The translations under genes and the position numbers were made by a program. Shown here piece after piece: positions 54,857 through 64,000 of a stretch of DNA of 64,000 nucleotides (position 1 is its first letter; each line of letters opens with the position of its first letter). The DNA is from Metellina segmentata. Taxonomy: Eukaryota; Arthropoda; Arachnida; Araneae; Tetragnathidae. The notes under the pieces are model-generated. The model ran no database searches, was not told where the DNA came from, and saw nothing but the letters and a program-made list of their open reading frames with translations. The stretch lies in the NCBI GenBank assembly GCA_947359465.1, contig OX375879.1:117584557-117648556 (forward strand), given 5' to 3'.

Positions 54857-56006
54857 GTTGCTCTATGAGAGATGAAATAGTTGCTCTATGGGAGATGAAA
54901 TAGTTGCTCTATGGGAGATGAAATAGTTGCTCTATGGGAGATGAAATAGTTGCTCTATGGGAGATGAAATAGTTGCTCTATGGGAGATGAAATAGTTGCT
55001 CTATGAGAGATGAAATAGTTGCTCTATGGGAGATGAAATAGTTGCTCTATGGGAGATGAAATAGTTGCTCTATGAGAGATGAAATAGTTGCTCTATGGGA
55101 GATGAAATAGTTGCTCTATGGGAGATGAAATAGTTGCTCTATGGGAGATGAAATAGTTGCTCTATGGGAGATGAAATAGTTGCTCTATGGGAAATGAAAT
55201 AGTTGCTCTGTGGGAGATGAAATAGTTGCTCTATGAGAGATGAAACAGTTGCTCTATGGGAGATGAAATAGTTGCTCTATGGGAGATGAAATAGTTGCTC
55301 TGTGGGAGATGAAATAGTTGCTCTGTGGGAGATGAAATAGTTGCTCTATGGGAGATGAAATAGTTGCTCTATGGGAGATGAAATAGTTGCTCTGTGGGAG
55401 ATGAAATAGTTGCTCTATGGGAGATGAAATAGTTGCTCTATGGGAGATGAAATAGTTGCTCTATGGGAGATGAAATAGTTGCTCTATGAGAGATGAAATA
55501 GTTGCTCTATGGGAGATGAAATAGTTGCTCTATGGGAGATGAAATAGTTGCTCTATGGGAGATGAAATAGTTGCTCTATGGGAGATGAAATAGTTGCTCT
55601 GTGGGAGATGAAATAGTTGCTCTATGGAAGATGAAATAGTTGCTCTATGGGAGATGAAATAGTTGCTCTATGGGAGATGAAATAGTTGCTCTATGGGAGA
55701 TGAAATAGTTGCTCTATGGGAGATGAAATAGTTGCTCTATGGGAGATGAAATAGTTGCTCTATGGGAGATGAAATAGTTGCTCTGTGGGAGATGAAATAG
55801 TTGCTCTATGGGAGATGAAATAGTTGCTCTATGGGAGATGAAATAGTTGCTCTATGGGAGATGAAATAGTTGCTCTATGGGAGATGAAATAGTTGCTCTA
55901 TGGGAGATGAAATAGTTGCTCTATGGGAGATGAAATAGTTGCTCTATGGGAGATGAAATAGTTGCTCTATGGGAAATGAAATAGTTGCTCTGTGGAAGAT
56001 GAAAAT
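54857..56006. repeat. Minisatellite of 50 units x 23 bp
   Basis: The consensus unit is GTTGCTCTATGGGAG followed by ATGAAATA. First unit starts at 54857 and last at 55984, exactly 49 periods apart; the register is unbroken wherever I checked it. Variants are mostly single substitutions (CTGTG, ATGAGAG, GGAAATG, GGAAGATG). It codes for nothing consistent, since 23 is not a multiple of 3. Confidence 0.97.
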
Positions 56007-56469
56007 ATCTTTCATGGTCTAACCCTGGATTTTCTGATCTCGTTAGCGACTCCTCTGCGTGTTTTATGCATCCATTGGCGTCGAAATGAAAAGCCATGAA
56101 TGTAACTCTGTGCCCCAACTTCCCCTATACAAATACAAGGACAATGCGAGCTCTTTCGACCACTTGATTTGCTCATTTTCTCCGCTCTTTATTTCGACGT
56201 TATTGGATGCGTAAAACACACAGAGAAGTCGTTTATGAAATGAAGAAGCAGCCTATTGGATAACAGCCATCACGGCGTTGCCCATGGTGTTGGTTTGCTT
56301 CTCAAATCAAATGGGAATTCGTAGCCTATTGGATAACAGCCTTCACGGCGTTGCCCGTGGTGTTGGTTTGCAAAGCAGCAATGTGGTCTCGTGGTGTCAT
56401 GGCCTCGTCATTGTCAAATGAGGCCAAATTCGAATTGCGAAGAGTTTCAATCGGCGTGACCAAAGCATC
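56007..56469. other. Helitron-4-related direct repeat and unique DNA
   Basis: A 73-bp unit starting GCCTATTGGATAACAGCC (56251, 56324) is repeated. It contains ACGGCGTTGCCC and AAATGGGAATTCGTAGC, as in the 3' part of Helitron-4. Confidence 0.6.
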
Positions 56470-57430
56470 TCTTGCGAAAATATAAATATTTTGTTGAAAA
56501 ATTATTTATTAAAAGAAAATTAAACGTATTATGAAGATATCTGATGTAAAATTTTCCGCAGATTTTAAACCCGTTGAAATTTTTAATCTACCTTTAACGA
56601 TCCCGATTTTACAAAAAAGATCTAATCAATACCAGATGTTAATTTTTTGTTGAAACTGTCATATCTATAGCTTAATACTATTAGCTTTTAAATTTGAAAA
56701 CATCATGGGAAAGCTTAGAACAGGGCTCGAAATACCCGGGTGCACAGGTGCACTGTTCACCTGAAAATAAAATTGTGCACCTAATTTTTTCCCTCTAGGT
56801 GCACACAGTGCACCTGTCGTTAAAAAAAGAGGGGGAAGTATTTTATGTTATTTTGATGCCGGAATAAATTATTAGTATCGACCTCTCTCGCTCTAAAGGA
56901 ACGTAATTAAAATTCCTAAATACACACTATGTAAAACTTTAATCCAGAAAATGCTATGTTGCAATGAAGGAAAAATACAAAAAGAAGGATGGACACTAAA
57001 TCTTATGGGTAAAGATCTGCCTTAAACGTAGACGTTTCTGATTGCCCACCAATGTCTGATGATAACTGAATATTTGTAAGTAATAATTTTGTAGATAAAA
57101 AATTTTTTAAATATTTTTATTTACTATCTACTAGTACCATATCCAAACATACCCAACTAATAAAGTAGTTTACATTACATAATTGCTCTTATATTACGTT
57201 TTTTTTAAATATGCACCTAAAATATAATATGTGCACCTAATTTAAATACTTAGGTGCACCTCGTGCACCTATATTAAAAAATCTATTTCGAGGCCTGGCT
57301 TAGAATGTGCTCTTTCTTATGGTACAATTATTTTTGAAATTAGTTAATAAATAAATTCGATGCGATTAAAAGTATAATTTAAAAATTTCGCGACAGACTA
57401 CTTTTTTCTTCGCGGAGATGAAAATATTAC
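56470..57430. mobile_element. Helitron-2 fragment and repeat X, interrupted by a hAT MITE
   Basis: 56500-56620 matches Helitron-2 interior (TTTTCCGCAGATTTTAAACC). 56640-56720 and 57298-57400 match repeat X at 16650-16780, colinear across the insertion. Confidence 0.7.
56721..57297. mobile_element. hAT MITE rich in GTGCACC, 577 bp, perfect 8-bp duplication
   Basis: Ends CAGGGCTCGAAATA and, reversed, CAGGCCTCGAAATAG. GCTTAGAA lies at 56713-56720 and 57298-57305. Repeat X at about 16715 shows the uninterrupted CCTTAGAATG. Both arms carry several GGTGCAC motifs. Confidence 0.93.
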
Positions 57431-57632
57431 TTTTATAACGAGTTTGCCAGTTATAAAACTTATCGCTGTAGCCGTAGCAACAATTACTTTTTGGCCGTTG
57501 AAAGTCGCTGTGACTCATGGCCCAGAAAGTCCAATCAGGAATAACTAATTATTATGTTCTAGATTCAAATACCGTAAGATGTGCTTTTCCAACCCGTGTC
57601 ATATTGGTGTTGTTGTTGGTACTGATTCTTTA

Positions 57633-57636
<4 letters not shown>

Positions 57637-57664
<28 letters not shown>
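57637..57664. repeat. (AT)n microsatellite
   Basis: About 13 AT units. Confidence 0.95.
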
Positions 57665-57689
57665 TTCTCTTTTAAGGGAAGGAATGAGG

Positions 57690-57837
57690 CGACATCCCCA
57701 TGTCATATTGGGTGGTGGTGGGACTGATACCTTGACGCTTGTGAAATGAGTTTTGGTTTGTGGAACAAATGAAATGGGATTGTGTAGTAATCACCGGGGT
57801 TTGGCGAGCGATAGTAAACAGGAGAGGAGCCATCTAG
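57690..57837 (+). mobile_element. Helitron-4 3' end fragment
   Basis: AAATGGGATTGTGTAGTAAT, CACCGGGGTTTGGCGAGCG and final CATCTAG|T match the 3' ends at 34.7 and 39.9 kb. Confidence 0.7.
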
Positions 57838-58071
57838 TTCCTAAAAATTTCGTTAATTTATTAATTATTTCATTCTAAGCCCATTTATACTAAGAAATTC
57901 TTCATTGGCGACATAAAAAGCACGACAAAAGCATTGCCTCATAAATGTCTTTATATCAAAGCTGAACATAAGTTCGTTTATGGGGCAACAGTACAACAGT
58001 ACTCTGATATCTTGTAACGCTCTAAAGAATAACTTTCACCCAAATACCATTTCTCCTGTAGCGTCGATCTT
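57838..58071. other. Unique spacer
   Basis: No feature seen. Confidence 0.35.
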
Positions 58072-58320
58072 GAACCCTCCTGGTGGTTGGTTCCCTCCCT
58101 CTACGATGTATCTCGTACCTTGGTAACGAGATAACTCGTCATTAGCTAAATTGATCAGTTCGCGATAGACAGGATATCTGATCAGTACTAGATCGAAATC
58201 TCGTCAACATAAAAAACAAATTGCCAATATCTCGAAGACGAGTTATTTCGTCGTTAGAAAAAAATGGTCAGATCTTGACGGACGAGATATCTCGTCGAAA
58301 CCAGTTGAAGGGTGGTTAAC
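58072..58320 (+). mobile_element. palMITE copy 3
   Basis: The left end is AACCCTCCTGGTGGTTGG, the right end CCAGTTGAAGGG. It holds one exact GACGAGATATCTCGTC palindrome (58281-58296) plus degraded versions (GATATCTGATC, CTCGAAGACGAG). Confidence 0.72.
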
Positions 58321-58400
58321 GGTTCTACAGATTGTCGGCATGCCGGATGCATCCTGAAAAAAAATCACGCTAGAGAAGGGAAGCAGGAATTGAAACTGAC

Positions 58401-58867
58401 CTTGGAAGCGTACTCCATTCTTGCGGACCACCAGTCTCCTGACCTCCGTGCCACCACCACCGCCGGACCCGGAGGACGAGGACCCGTCTCCGAAGACGCC
58501 CCTCATCTCGCTGGAAGGTCGCGGTGGCAGCGAACTCCTCCAGCGGGCGGGTAGGGTGGCCGTGCTGCCCGCGGGCCCGTACGAGCCCCTGGGGGAGGGC
58601 TGCTGCGCCGTGTACCGCGCCGTGCCGCCCGGGTACTCCTGGATGCTGTGCAGCGCCCTCCTCTGCCTGTCCACCGCGGAGGACGTAGAAGACGTGGAGG
58701 ACGAGGATGACATCTGCTGGTGCGGGTCGTTGGCAGCGGAGGCCATGGCGTCGGCCAGCAGCTCCGGTGGTGGGCCCTGCCCCGGGTTGCCGAACCCCAG
58801 TCGCCTCAGCTCCGAGACGTCCATGGAGCGGCTGTTGGGCAGGTTGGCCTGCTGCTGCTGGAGCAGT

Positions 58868-58899
<32 letters not shown>

Positions 58900-59159
58900 G
58901 GAGGCGGAGGAGGAGTTGCCGGACTTGGACTTGTCGCCCTTCTTGCCGGAGCGGGAGGGGTGCTCCCGGATCTCGGTGAGGGAGATCTTCTTGCCCTCGT
59001 TGGAGCGCCCCCCGGGGAGGCTGGTGCTGCGGTGCATGGTGAAGCGCTTGATGCTGAAAGGCATGGTGGTTGTTTCTCTTTCGTTCCGAGGAGGTAAAAG
59101 GAGATCTTCAGCAAGTGGTTGAGTAGATGGATTAGGTCTACGAGATGGGTCTTTGTTTC
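58401..59159 (-). CDS. Internal or first coding exon of an unidentified host gene, poly-Q and low-complexity
   Basis: The only convincing host coding DNA here. The minus strand is open across 253 codons with strong GC preference, against AT-rich flanks. A good acceptor (TTTGCGTTGCAG, 59160-59161, after a pyrimidine-rich tract) and donor (CCAAG|GTCAGT, 58401/58400) bound it. It is 759 bases, a multiple of 3, phase 1 at both ends. An ATG at 59062-59064 in strong context (ACAACCACCATGC) is the likely start; it could also be internal, since the frame continues upstream. From that Met: basic IKRFTMHRSTSLPGG, Lys/Ser-rich 20-60, a Gln tract (11 Q, LL, 4 Q) at about 60-78, SELRRLGFG, a Ser/Thr run near 130, Pro/Arg-rich and Gly-rich parts, then VRRLVVRKNGVRFQ at the donor. 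It looks like a disordered N-terminus of a regulatory or cytoskeletal protein. I do not recognise the gene. Confidence 0.75.
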
Positions 59160-59229
59160 CTGCAACGCAAACGGAGACGATCAGAGAAGGTAGCATAGTA
59201 TAACAAACGAAAAAAGGCTTTTACACTTA

Positions 59230-59576
59230 CCAGGGTGTATTTAAATTCCACCAACAAACTTGAAGGGGTGATACTACGCATCGACGAACAAAAAATGCAA
59301 TGGAACGGTCGTTGATTGGGTGAAAATTGCGAAAATGCGTCAGCTAAGTGCACGCGTTCTTCCATAACAGTTCAAGTAGTGAGGTGTGATGCAGGACGAA
59401 ACCGCGATGTGCGCACCCCTGTAATGGAGGAATGCGAACGCACTTTGCAGACGCATTTTCGCAATTTTCACCCACTCAACGTCATTTGCGACCCCATGTT
59501 CCATTGCATTTTTTGTTCGTCATGATGCGTACTATCACCAATCGAAGTTTGTCGATGAAATTTAAATAAACCCTGG
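59230..59576. mobile_element. Foldback MITE, 347 bp, with arms of about 120 bp
   Basis: The left arm (CCAGGGTGTATTTAAATTCC onward) and right arm (ending TTTAAATAAACCCTGG) are reverse complements over roughly 120 bp, including GACGAACAAAAAATGCAATG and GTGAAAATTGCGAAAATGCG. The centre is about 100 bp. It lies in the intron about 70 bp upstream of the acceptor at 59160. The target duplication is unclear. Confidence 0.88.
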
Positions 59577-60162
59577 GTATTCTTTAGATTACAGGTTCCT
59601 CAGATACGGGGAACTCTAGATCTTTCCCCTTCACATGGGGTTACAGTTTCATAAGCATGGGGGTAGTGACCCCAGGATGCGTTAGCAATCATTCTCTTTA
59701 TCATCTCCAAACATTCTTTTCACAATTACTCGACATTATCTGTCTTTTGTTGGACGCGGGTTGTAAACAAGGGATTCGAACTCTCAAAATTGCCAAGGGA
59801 TCTTTTTCTGCTGTCATCGATCAACTCTATTTATTCCCCACCATATTTTCCCTTTTGCGACATTTTTGTTATTGTGTTGTGTTTGGCGCAGATAGTCCAA
59901 ATATGGCCCTTGCGGCGTAAAACCCAAAAACAAACACTGGCACTTATTCCTATGCTTAAAGTCTCACGACCTTCTACCTGTATGGTGGAGCGAAAAATGA
60001 ACATAACAGTCCACAATCTACTCTTGGCTTGGCGAAATGTGGCACGTGTGCCATAAAACCAAACACCGCCAAGCATTCACTTTTGTAAAAAGCTCTTCAA
60101 TTCACAACCATTACCTTTAGAACAAACAGCATTTCTCATACCTTCTTCGTCCCAGATCCACA
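59577..60162. other. No recognised exon; putative intron sequence
   Basis: Frames on both strands at 59657-60076 have no recognised domain. It is upstream (5') of the coding exon on the minus strand. Confidence 0.4.
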
Positions 60163-60280
60163 CTTTGGCGTGCTGTGGAAGTTTGGAGAGTAGAGTGCCA
60201 CCTCAGGTGTTGCCTCGTCATCTGACTTTGGTTCAAATTACGTGGCGTTGTCCTCGGATCTTTCCATTGGGGGATTCATA
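60163..60280 (+). mobile_element. SINE-B fragment
   Basis: GGCGTGCTGTGGAAGTTTGG through GCGTTGTCCTCGGATCTTTC is the middle of the SINE body. Confidence 0.8.
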
Positions 60281-60425
60281 CAAGTCAATCGTAACTCATC
60301 ACTCTGTGTTCAATATTACCATGTTAATATATGAATCCAGGGTTATTATGAATAATTTTGCTTTTGATTGGTTGGGTCTTATGGGGTTTTTGATTGAGTT
60401 TTATTGATGCTAAGTTGGGGTCATA

Positions 60426-60652
60426 TAATTAACACCGCACTGGAACTACACAACGGGCTGTTAGCGACGGGATCGAATCCGAAGGGTAAGATCTGTAGAC
60501 AACACCACGTCATTTTGAACCACAATCAGACGACGAGGTCACATCTGAGCTGGCACCCCACTCTCCAACCTTTTACACCACCACAAGGAGAGGATATTTG
60601 AGGCTACGAGAGATTCAACGTGTACCAGCCTCATTTGCACACGACTGTCTAC
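60426..60652 (-). mobile_element. SINE-B lacking its head
   Basis: AATTAACACCGCACTGGAAC to GCACACGACTGTCTAC; it stops where the palMITE array begins. Confidence 0.82.
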
Positions 60653-61516
60653 ATCTTCATCACGAGATATCTCGTCAGTAGATGAAAACTGGCTAGATTT
60701 TTATTTCACCATTATAAAAAATTGGCAACATTTTGATGGCGAGTTACCTTGTCATTACAATAAAATGACCAGATCTTTATAAAGTCATCGTCACAATATT
60801 GCCTACATCTTGATGACGATATCACATCATTAAACGAAAACTGACCAGATCTTTATCTAGTCATCATCAAAAGATTGGCAACATTTTGATGACGAGGTAA
60901 CTCGGCATTAGGAGATAACAGACAAGATCTTTATCTGGTCCTCATCAAAATTCGGTAACATCTTGATGACGAAATATCACGTAATTAAAAGAAAACTGAC
61001 CAGATCTTTATCTAGTCATAATCAAAAGATTGGCAACATTTTGATGACGAGGTAACTCGGCATTAGGAGAGAACAGACCAGATCTTTATCTGGTCCTCAT
61101 CAAAATTCGGTAACATCTTGATGACGAAATATCCCGTAATTAAAAGAAAACTGACCAGATCTTTATCTAGTCATAATCAAAAGATTGGCAACATTTTGAT
61201 GACGAGGTAACTCGGCATTAGGAGAGAACAGACAAGATCTTTATCAGGTCATCACACAAAAATTCGGTAACATCATGATGACGAGATATCACGTCATTAA
61301 AAGAAAACTGACCAGATCTTTATCTAGTCATCATCAAAAGATTGGCAACACTGTAATATTGAGGTATCTAGGTATTAGGAAGAGAACAGACCAGATCTTT
61401 ATCGGGTCATCATCAAAAATTCGGTAACATCTTGATGACGAGATATCTTGTCATTAATAAAATTGGTCGGATCTTAAAGATCGAGTTTTCTTGTTGTAGC
61501 CACTTGAAGGGTTAAA
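60653..61516 (+). repeat. palMITE copy 4: satellite-like array, ~155-bp units of two ~77-bp halves
   Basis: CTGACCAGATCTTTATCTAG recurs at 60841, 60996, 61151 and 61308 (offsets 155, 155, 157). Each unit alternates two half-units: one with AAAGATTGGCAACATTTTGA and GAGGTAACTCGGCATTAG, one with AAATTCGGTAACATCTTGAT and a variant of the GACGAGATATC palindrome. The right end is CCACTTGAAGGG|TTAA, as in the other palMITE copies. No left end was found. Confidence 0.9.
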
Positions 61517-62639
61517 TCTGAGGTGGATGGATGAGAGAAACGTCGATTTCCTCGAAAACTTCAGCGCAAAATTCCCAAAACAAGTAATTGGAATCACGGT
61601 TGTATTGTTCTAACACAACAGTTTTCTCCTTTTTCGCAAGATCCGTCTCAAAATTCTGCTGCCCACCCCCTAAACTAGAAAATCGATGATAAAAAACAGA
61701 ATGTCAAAAAAGTGGAGAAAAAAGTTTTCTTTTTCCTTCAACCTGCAAAGTATCAGTCACAAAGCATCGCCTCGCGATTCGTCAAGGTAAAAAAAAAAAA
61801 GCGCAATACAAGCACACCAGGCAGCCAAAGAAAGGTAAAAAAGCACCAAAGAAGATATATAAACGGAACAGATGCAACGGGGGCGACCTGTCAAGAGGAG
61901 ATACCGACGTCCGTTACCAGCTGTGACCTTGATGGAGCCGCATATAGATGGATCCTGGCATCGATTGCTGAAACGACTCCTCCAGTACCCAGCGATATTC
62001 GCAAGGGGAGGATGGAATTCCAGATATTCTTCTTCCACGGTACTTGGACACGTAAAAAGGGGAGCTTGGAAAATACTTTTAAAGAAATCCTTACTGTAAC
62101 ACAATGAGATACCGGAATGTTTACTGAGCCTTTATAGCCAATGTTTTACGTGATGGTTTACACGGATGGTTCTCAGCCTATGAGTTTGAATGACGACATC
62201 GTTTCGTTTTGTCTTCGGGGGTTCTTACGATGTCATACCTTTGATTACCTATTTCCATTCACCTTCTTTGCATTAATTTACACGCCAAGTAATAATTATT
62301 CTACTCACTATTTATTGAAGATTGAGCATATTTACACAAATGTACAGAGACGTGATGTTTTAACAACGACACAAAGTTCTTATTCAAACATCTACAATTA
62401 AAGCTTCGGTTTCCTAAGAAAGTGTAGCCGTTATCTAACAGCCGTGATACGTCATGATGCCGCGGACATAACTAGACGGCCGTCTAAACAAGAGTCCAGA
62501 GGTGTCAACTTAGACGGACAGAATACGTTGGAGAATGGGCAACACAGACGGCTGTCGTGGTTTATTTTATTCGAGAAACAAAACAAATGTTTTTTTTTTA
62601 TTCTCTAGTCCAAAGTTTCTAAGTTAGGGATCGTTAAAG
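61517..62639. other. No recognised gene in 1.1 kb
   Basis: A 131-codon plus frame (61712-62107) overlaps a 115-codon minus frame. The plus one starts Lys/Gln-rich and shows no domain. Confidence 0.4.
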
Positions 62640-62880
62640 ATAGAGTGAAAATTTCAACAGATTTCAAATCAGAATCAATTTCTACGCCAGATCGCTATAA
62701 AAAGCAGTTTTATTATTCAATTATTTACCATTTGATTATTTAATTATTTATTAAATAATTAATTATTTATTAAAAGAAAATCGCATTTAAGGTATTGATC
62801 TGGTGTCAAATTTTCCGCAGATTTCAAATCCTTTGAAATTTTTATTCTGTGTTTAACGATCCGTTACAAAAACGAACTAA
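62640..62880 (-). mobile_element. Helitron-2 internal fragment
   Basis: TTTTCCGCAGATTTCAAATC and TTAACGATCCGTTACAAAAA match the interior of Helitron-2. Part of the unit is duplicated, with ATTTCAACAGATTTCAAATC at 62651. Confidence 0.6.
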
Positions 62881-63277
62881 TCAATGGCAGTCAAAAAGGC
62901 TTGTTTGTTTTGCTCCTCTTCGCTCGAATCGTTTGGCGCAGGAAATGAAATCTTGCCGCTACAAGAGCTAAAACGTTCCCCAACTGTTTGAGACCGCTAT
63001 GACGACAGTCATGGAAATGGCGGTTCCGATCACTTTCGTTACGCTCACAAACAACGCTCTCAAGGAAACCAACACAATGTGTTAGAATAAACAACGTTTC
63101 AGTGACGTCACCCACCGCTAGTTCACGGCTACGCTTTCTAATGAAACCGAAGCTTAAGTGTCATTCCCGCCAGTCCAGAAGGGGTCGTATAGTAGCAGCG
63201 CCACCAAGCTCGGCTCTAATTAGCCGAGCTACATATGAATTTTTCCACAAGTGGTATTTTGGGTCGAGATTAAGCCG
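62881..63277. other. Unique spacer
   Basis: A 74-codon minus frame (62891-63115) has no recognised motif. Confidence 0.35.
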
Positions 63278-63344
63278 TCGCGGTAGCGCAATTGGAAGAG
63301 TGATGTGTAAGTTTGGAGAGAAGGTGGCCAGCTCAGATGTTGAG
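63278..63344 (+). mobile_element. SINE-B head and body remnant, target of a SINE-A
   Basis: GTCGCGGTAGCGCAATTGGA, then a jump to GTAAGTTTGGAGAGAAGGTG. Most of the region between head and body is deleted. Confidence 0.78.
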
Positions 63345-63654
63345 AGGTGTTAGCCTCTAGATCGGAAGGTTCCTGGTTCGAATCCGGGTACGGGCATGGA
63401 TGTTTGTAAGCGTATGGTGTAGAGGCGGCTGGTGCACCTTAAATCTGTCGTGGCCGAAAGTCCTCACGTTGGGTTGGCGTGGAAGTTTGGAGAGTGGGGT
63501 GCCAGCTCAGGTGTTGCTTCGTCATCTGACCGTTGTTCAAAATTACGAGGTGTTGTCCTCGGATCTTTCCCTCAAGGGACTGATCCCGGACCGTCGTCAA
63601 TAGCCCGTTGTGTTGCTCTAGTACGACGTTAACTAAAATTACCATTACCATTAC
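63345..63654 (+). mobile_element. SINE-A, slightly 5'-truncated, with target duplication
   Basis: Starts AGGTGTTAGCCTCTAGATCG, missing the first ~25 bp including most of the A box. CAGATGTTGAG lies at 63334-63344 and 63655-63665. The body is nearly identical to 24338 and 39323, so it is young. Confidence 0.94.
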
Positions 63655-63699
63655 CAGATGTTGAGCTCGTGTTATGGGTAGGTGTGTACCTTCATTAAC

Positions 63700-63975
63700 G
63701 TCACACAGTAGCAACGCAACGTGCTATTGGCGACGGTCCGTGATCAATCTCTATGGGAAAGATCCAAAGACAACATCTGGTAATTGTGAACCACGGTCAG
63801 ATGACGAGATAACACCTGACCTGCACCCCACTCTCCAAACACCACACCAAGGCGAGGATATTTGGGACACGATAGATTTAACGTGCACCAACCTCCTTTG
63901 CACACGACGGCCTTTGGTTGGATCCGAACTTGGTAACCTTCCGGTTTCGAATGGGTTACCCTTTTAAGTCGGCTA
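63700..63975 (-). mobile_element. SINE-B, full length
   Basis: ACGTCACACAGTAGCAACGC to the reversed head (GGTTGGATCCGAACTTGG; AAGTCGGCTAT). Confidence 0.85.
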
Positions 63976-64000
63976 TATTTCTTTCTTTCTTTTAGCCCAT

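Noticed and set aside
54857..56006. CRISPR array
   Set aside because: The 23-bp units are contiguous without spacers, in a eukaryotic context; it is a minisatellite.
58421..59122. Plus-strand 233-aa ORF opposite the poly-Q exon
   Set aside because: It is a shadow of GC-rich minus-strand coding; Cys/Ala runs come from the reversed Gln-tract codons. It lacks splice or start context.
59790..60076. Possible exon upstream of the poly-Q exon
   Set aside because: No acceptor/donor pair in a consistent phase and no motif. Left as intron.
61712..62107. 131-aa ORF starting with a Lys-rich stretch
   Set aside because: The start is driven by A-rich runs and the frame overlaps a similar-length minus frame. 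No evidence for coding.
63439..63714. ORFs such as NVVLEQHNGLLTTVRDQSLEGKIRG recurring many times
   Set aside because: They are read-through of the SINE body in one frame. Recurrence comes from the repeat, not from a protein family.

Overview
This window is eukaryotic, AT-rich intergenic or intronic DNA packed with transposable elements. Almost no host gene is visible. There are no bacterial operons, ribosome-binding sites or long clean ORFs. Transposon debris is mostly Tc1/mariner, hAT, Harbinger, piggyBac-type and Helitron, together with a very abundant tRNA-derived SINE superfamily. Insertions are deeply nested. These features suggest an arthropod genome. The Tc1 subtype at the left edge and the SINE/Helitron mix make me think of a spider, but that is recollection-based inference, not proof.

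Layout. 1-0.96 kb: dead Tc1 copy. 2.4-3.3 kb: 37-bp minisatellite that has captured SINE fragments. 3.5-4.3 kb: palindrome-rich MITE with a Helitron inside. 5.0-5.65 kb: 300-bp tandem duplication. 6-8 kb: two Helitrons. 8.2-13.5 kb: SINEs, one split by a Harbinger MITE. 14.4-18.2 kb: hAT transposase relic cut up by a piggyBac-type MITE and by a repeat that itself carries another hAT MITE. 18.2-19.1 kb: inverted SINE pair. 19.9-31.1 kb: Helitrons, SINEs and a deleted Tc1. 31.6-33.0 kb: SINE holding a hAT-MITE cluster that holds another SINE. 34-41 kb: Helitrons, SINEs, hAT and Harbinger relics, and a LINE RNase H relic. 42.7-43.7 kb: hAT with an intact 8-bp target duplication. 44.6-51.4 kb: nested SINEs, a deleted mariner, and a SINE with an alternative body. 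52.5-54.3 kb: Tigger/pogo-like element. 54.9-56.0 kb: 50 x 23-bp minisatellite. 56.5-58.3 kb: nested hAT MITE and MITE/Helitron pieces. 58.4-59.16 kb: the only convincing host coding exon (minus strand, GC-rich, poly-Q). 59.2-59.6 kb: foldback MITE in its intron. 60.4-61.5 kb: palindromic satellite array grown from the same MITE family as at 3.5 kb. 63.3-64 kb: SINE cluster.

The names SINE-A, SINE-B and SINE-C, Helitron-1 to -4, 'palMITE' and 'repeat X' are my own labels. SINE-A (head with GTATAGTGGTTAAGG, tail of ATTACC repeats) and SINE-B (head with TAGCCCGGTTGGAAGAG, tail of TACC repeats) have different tRNA-like heads but the same body of about 230 bp. SINE-C has the SINE-A head on a different body. 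Target-site duplications read directly in the sequence date many insertions relative to one another. Nothing here looks like a cooperating gene system. The interest lies in the modular SINEs, the MITE-to-satellite transition, unusually readable nested insertions, and one unidentified low-complexity host exon.
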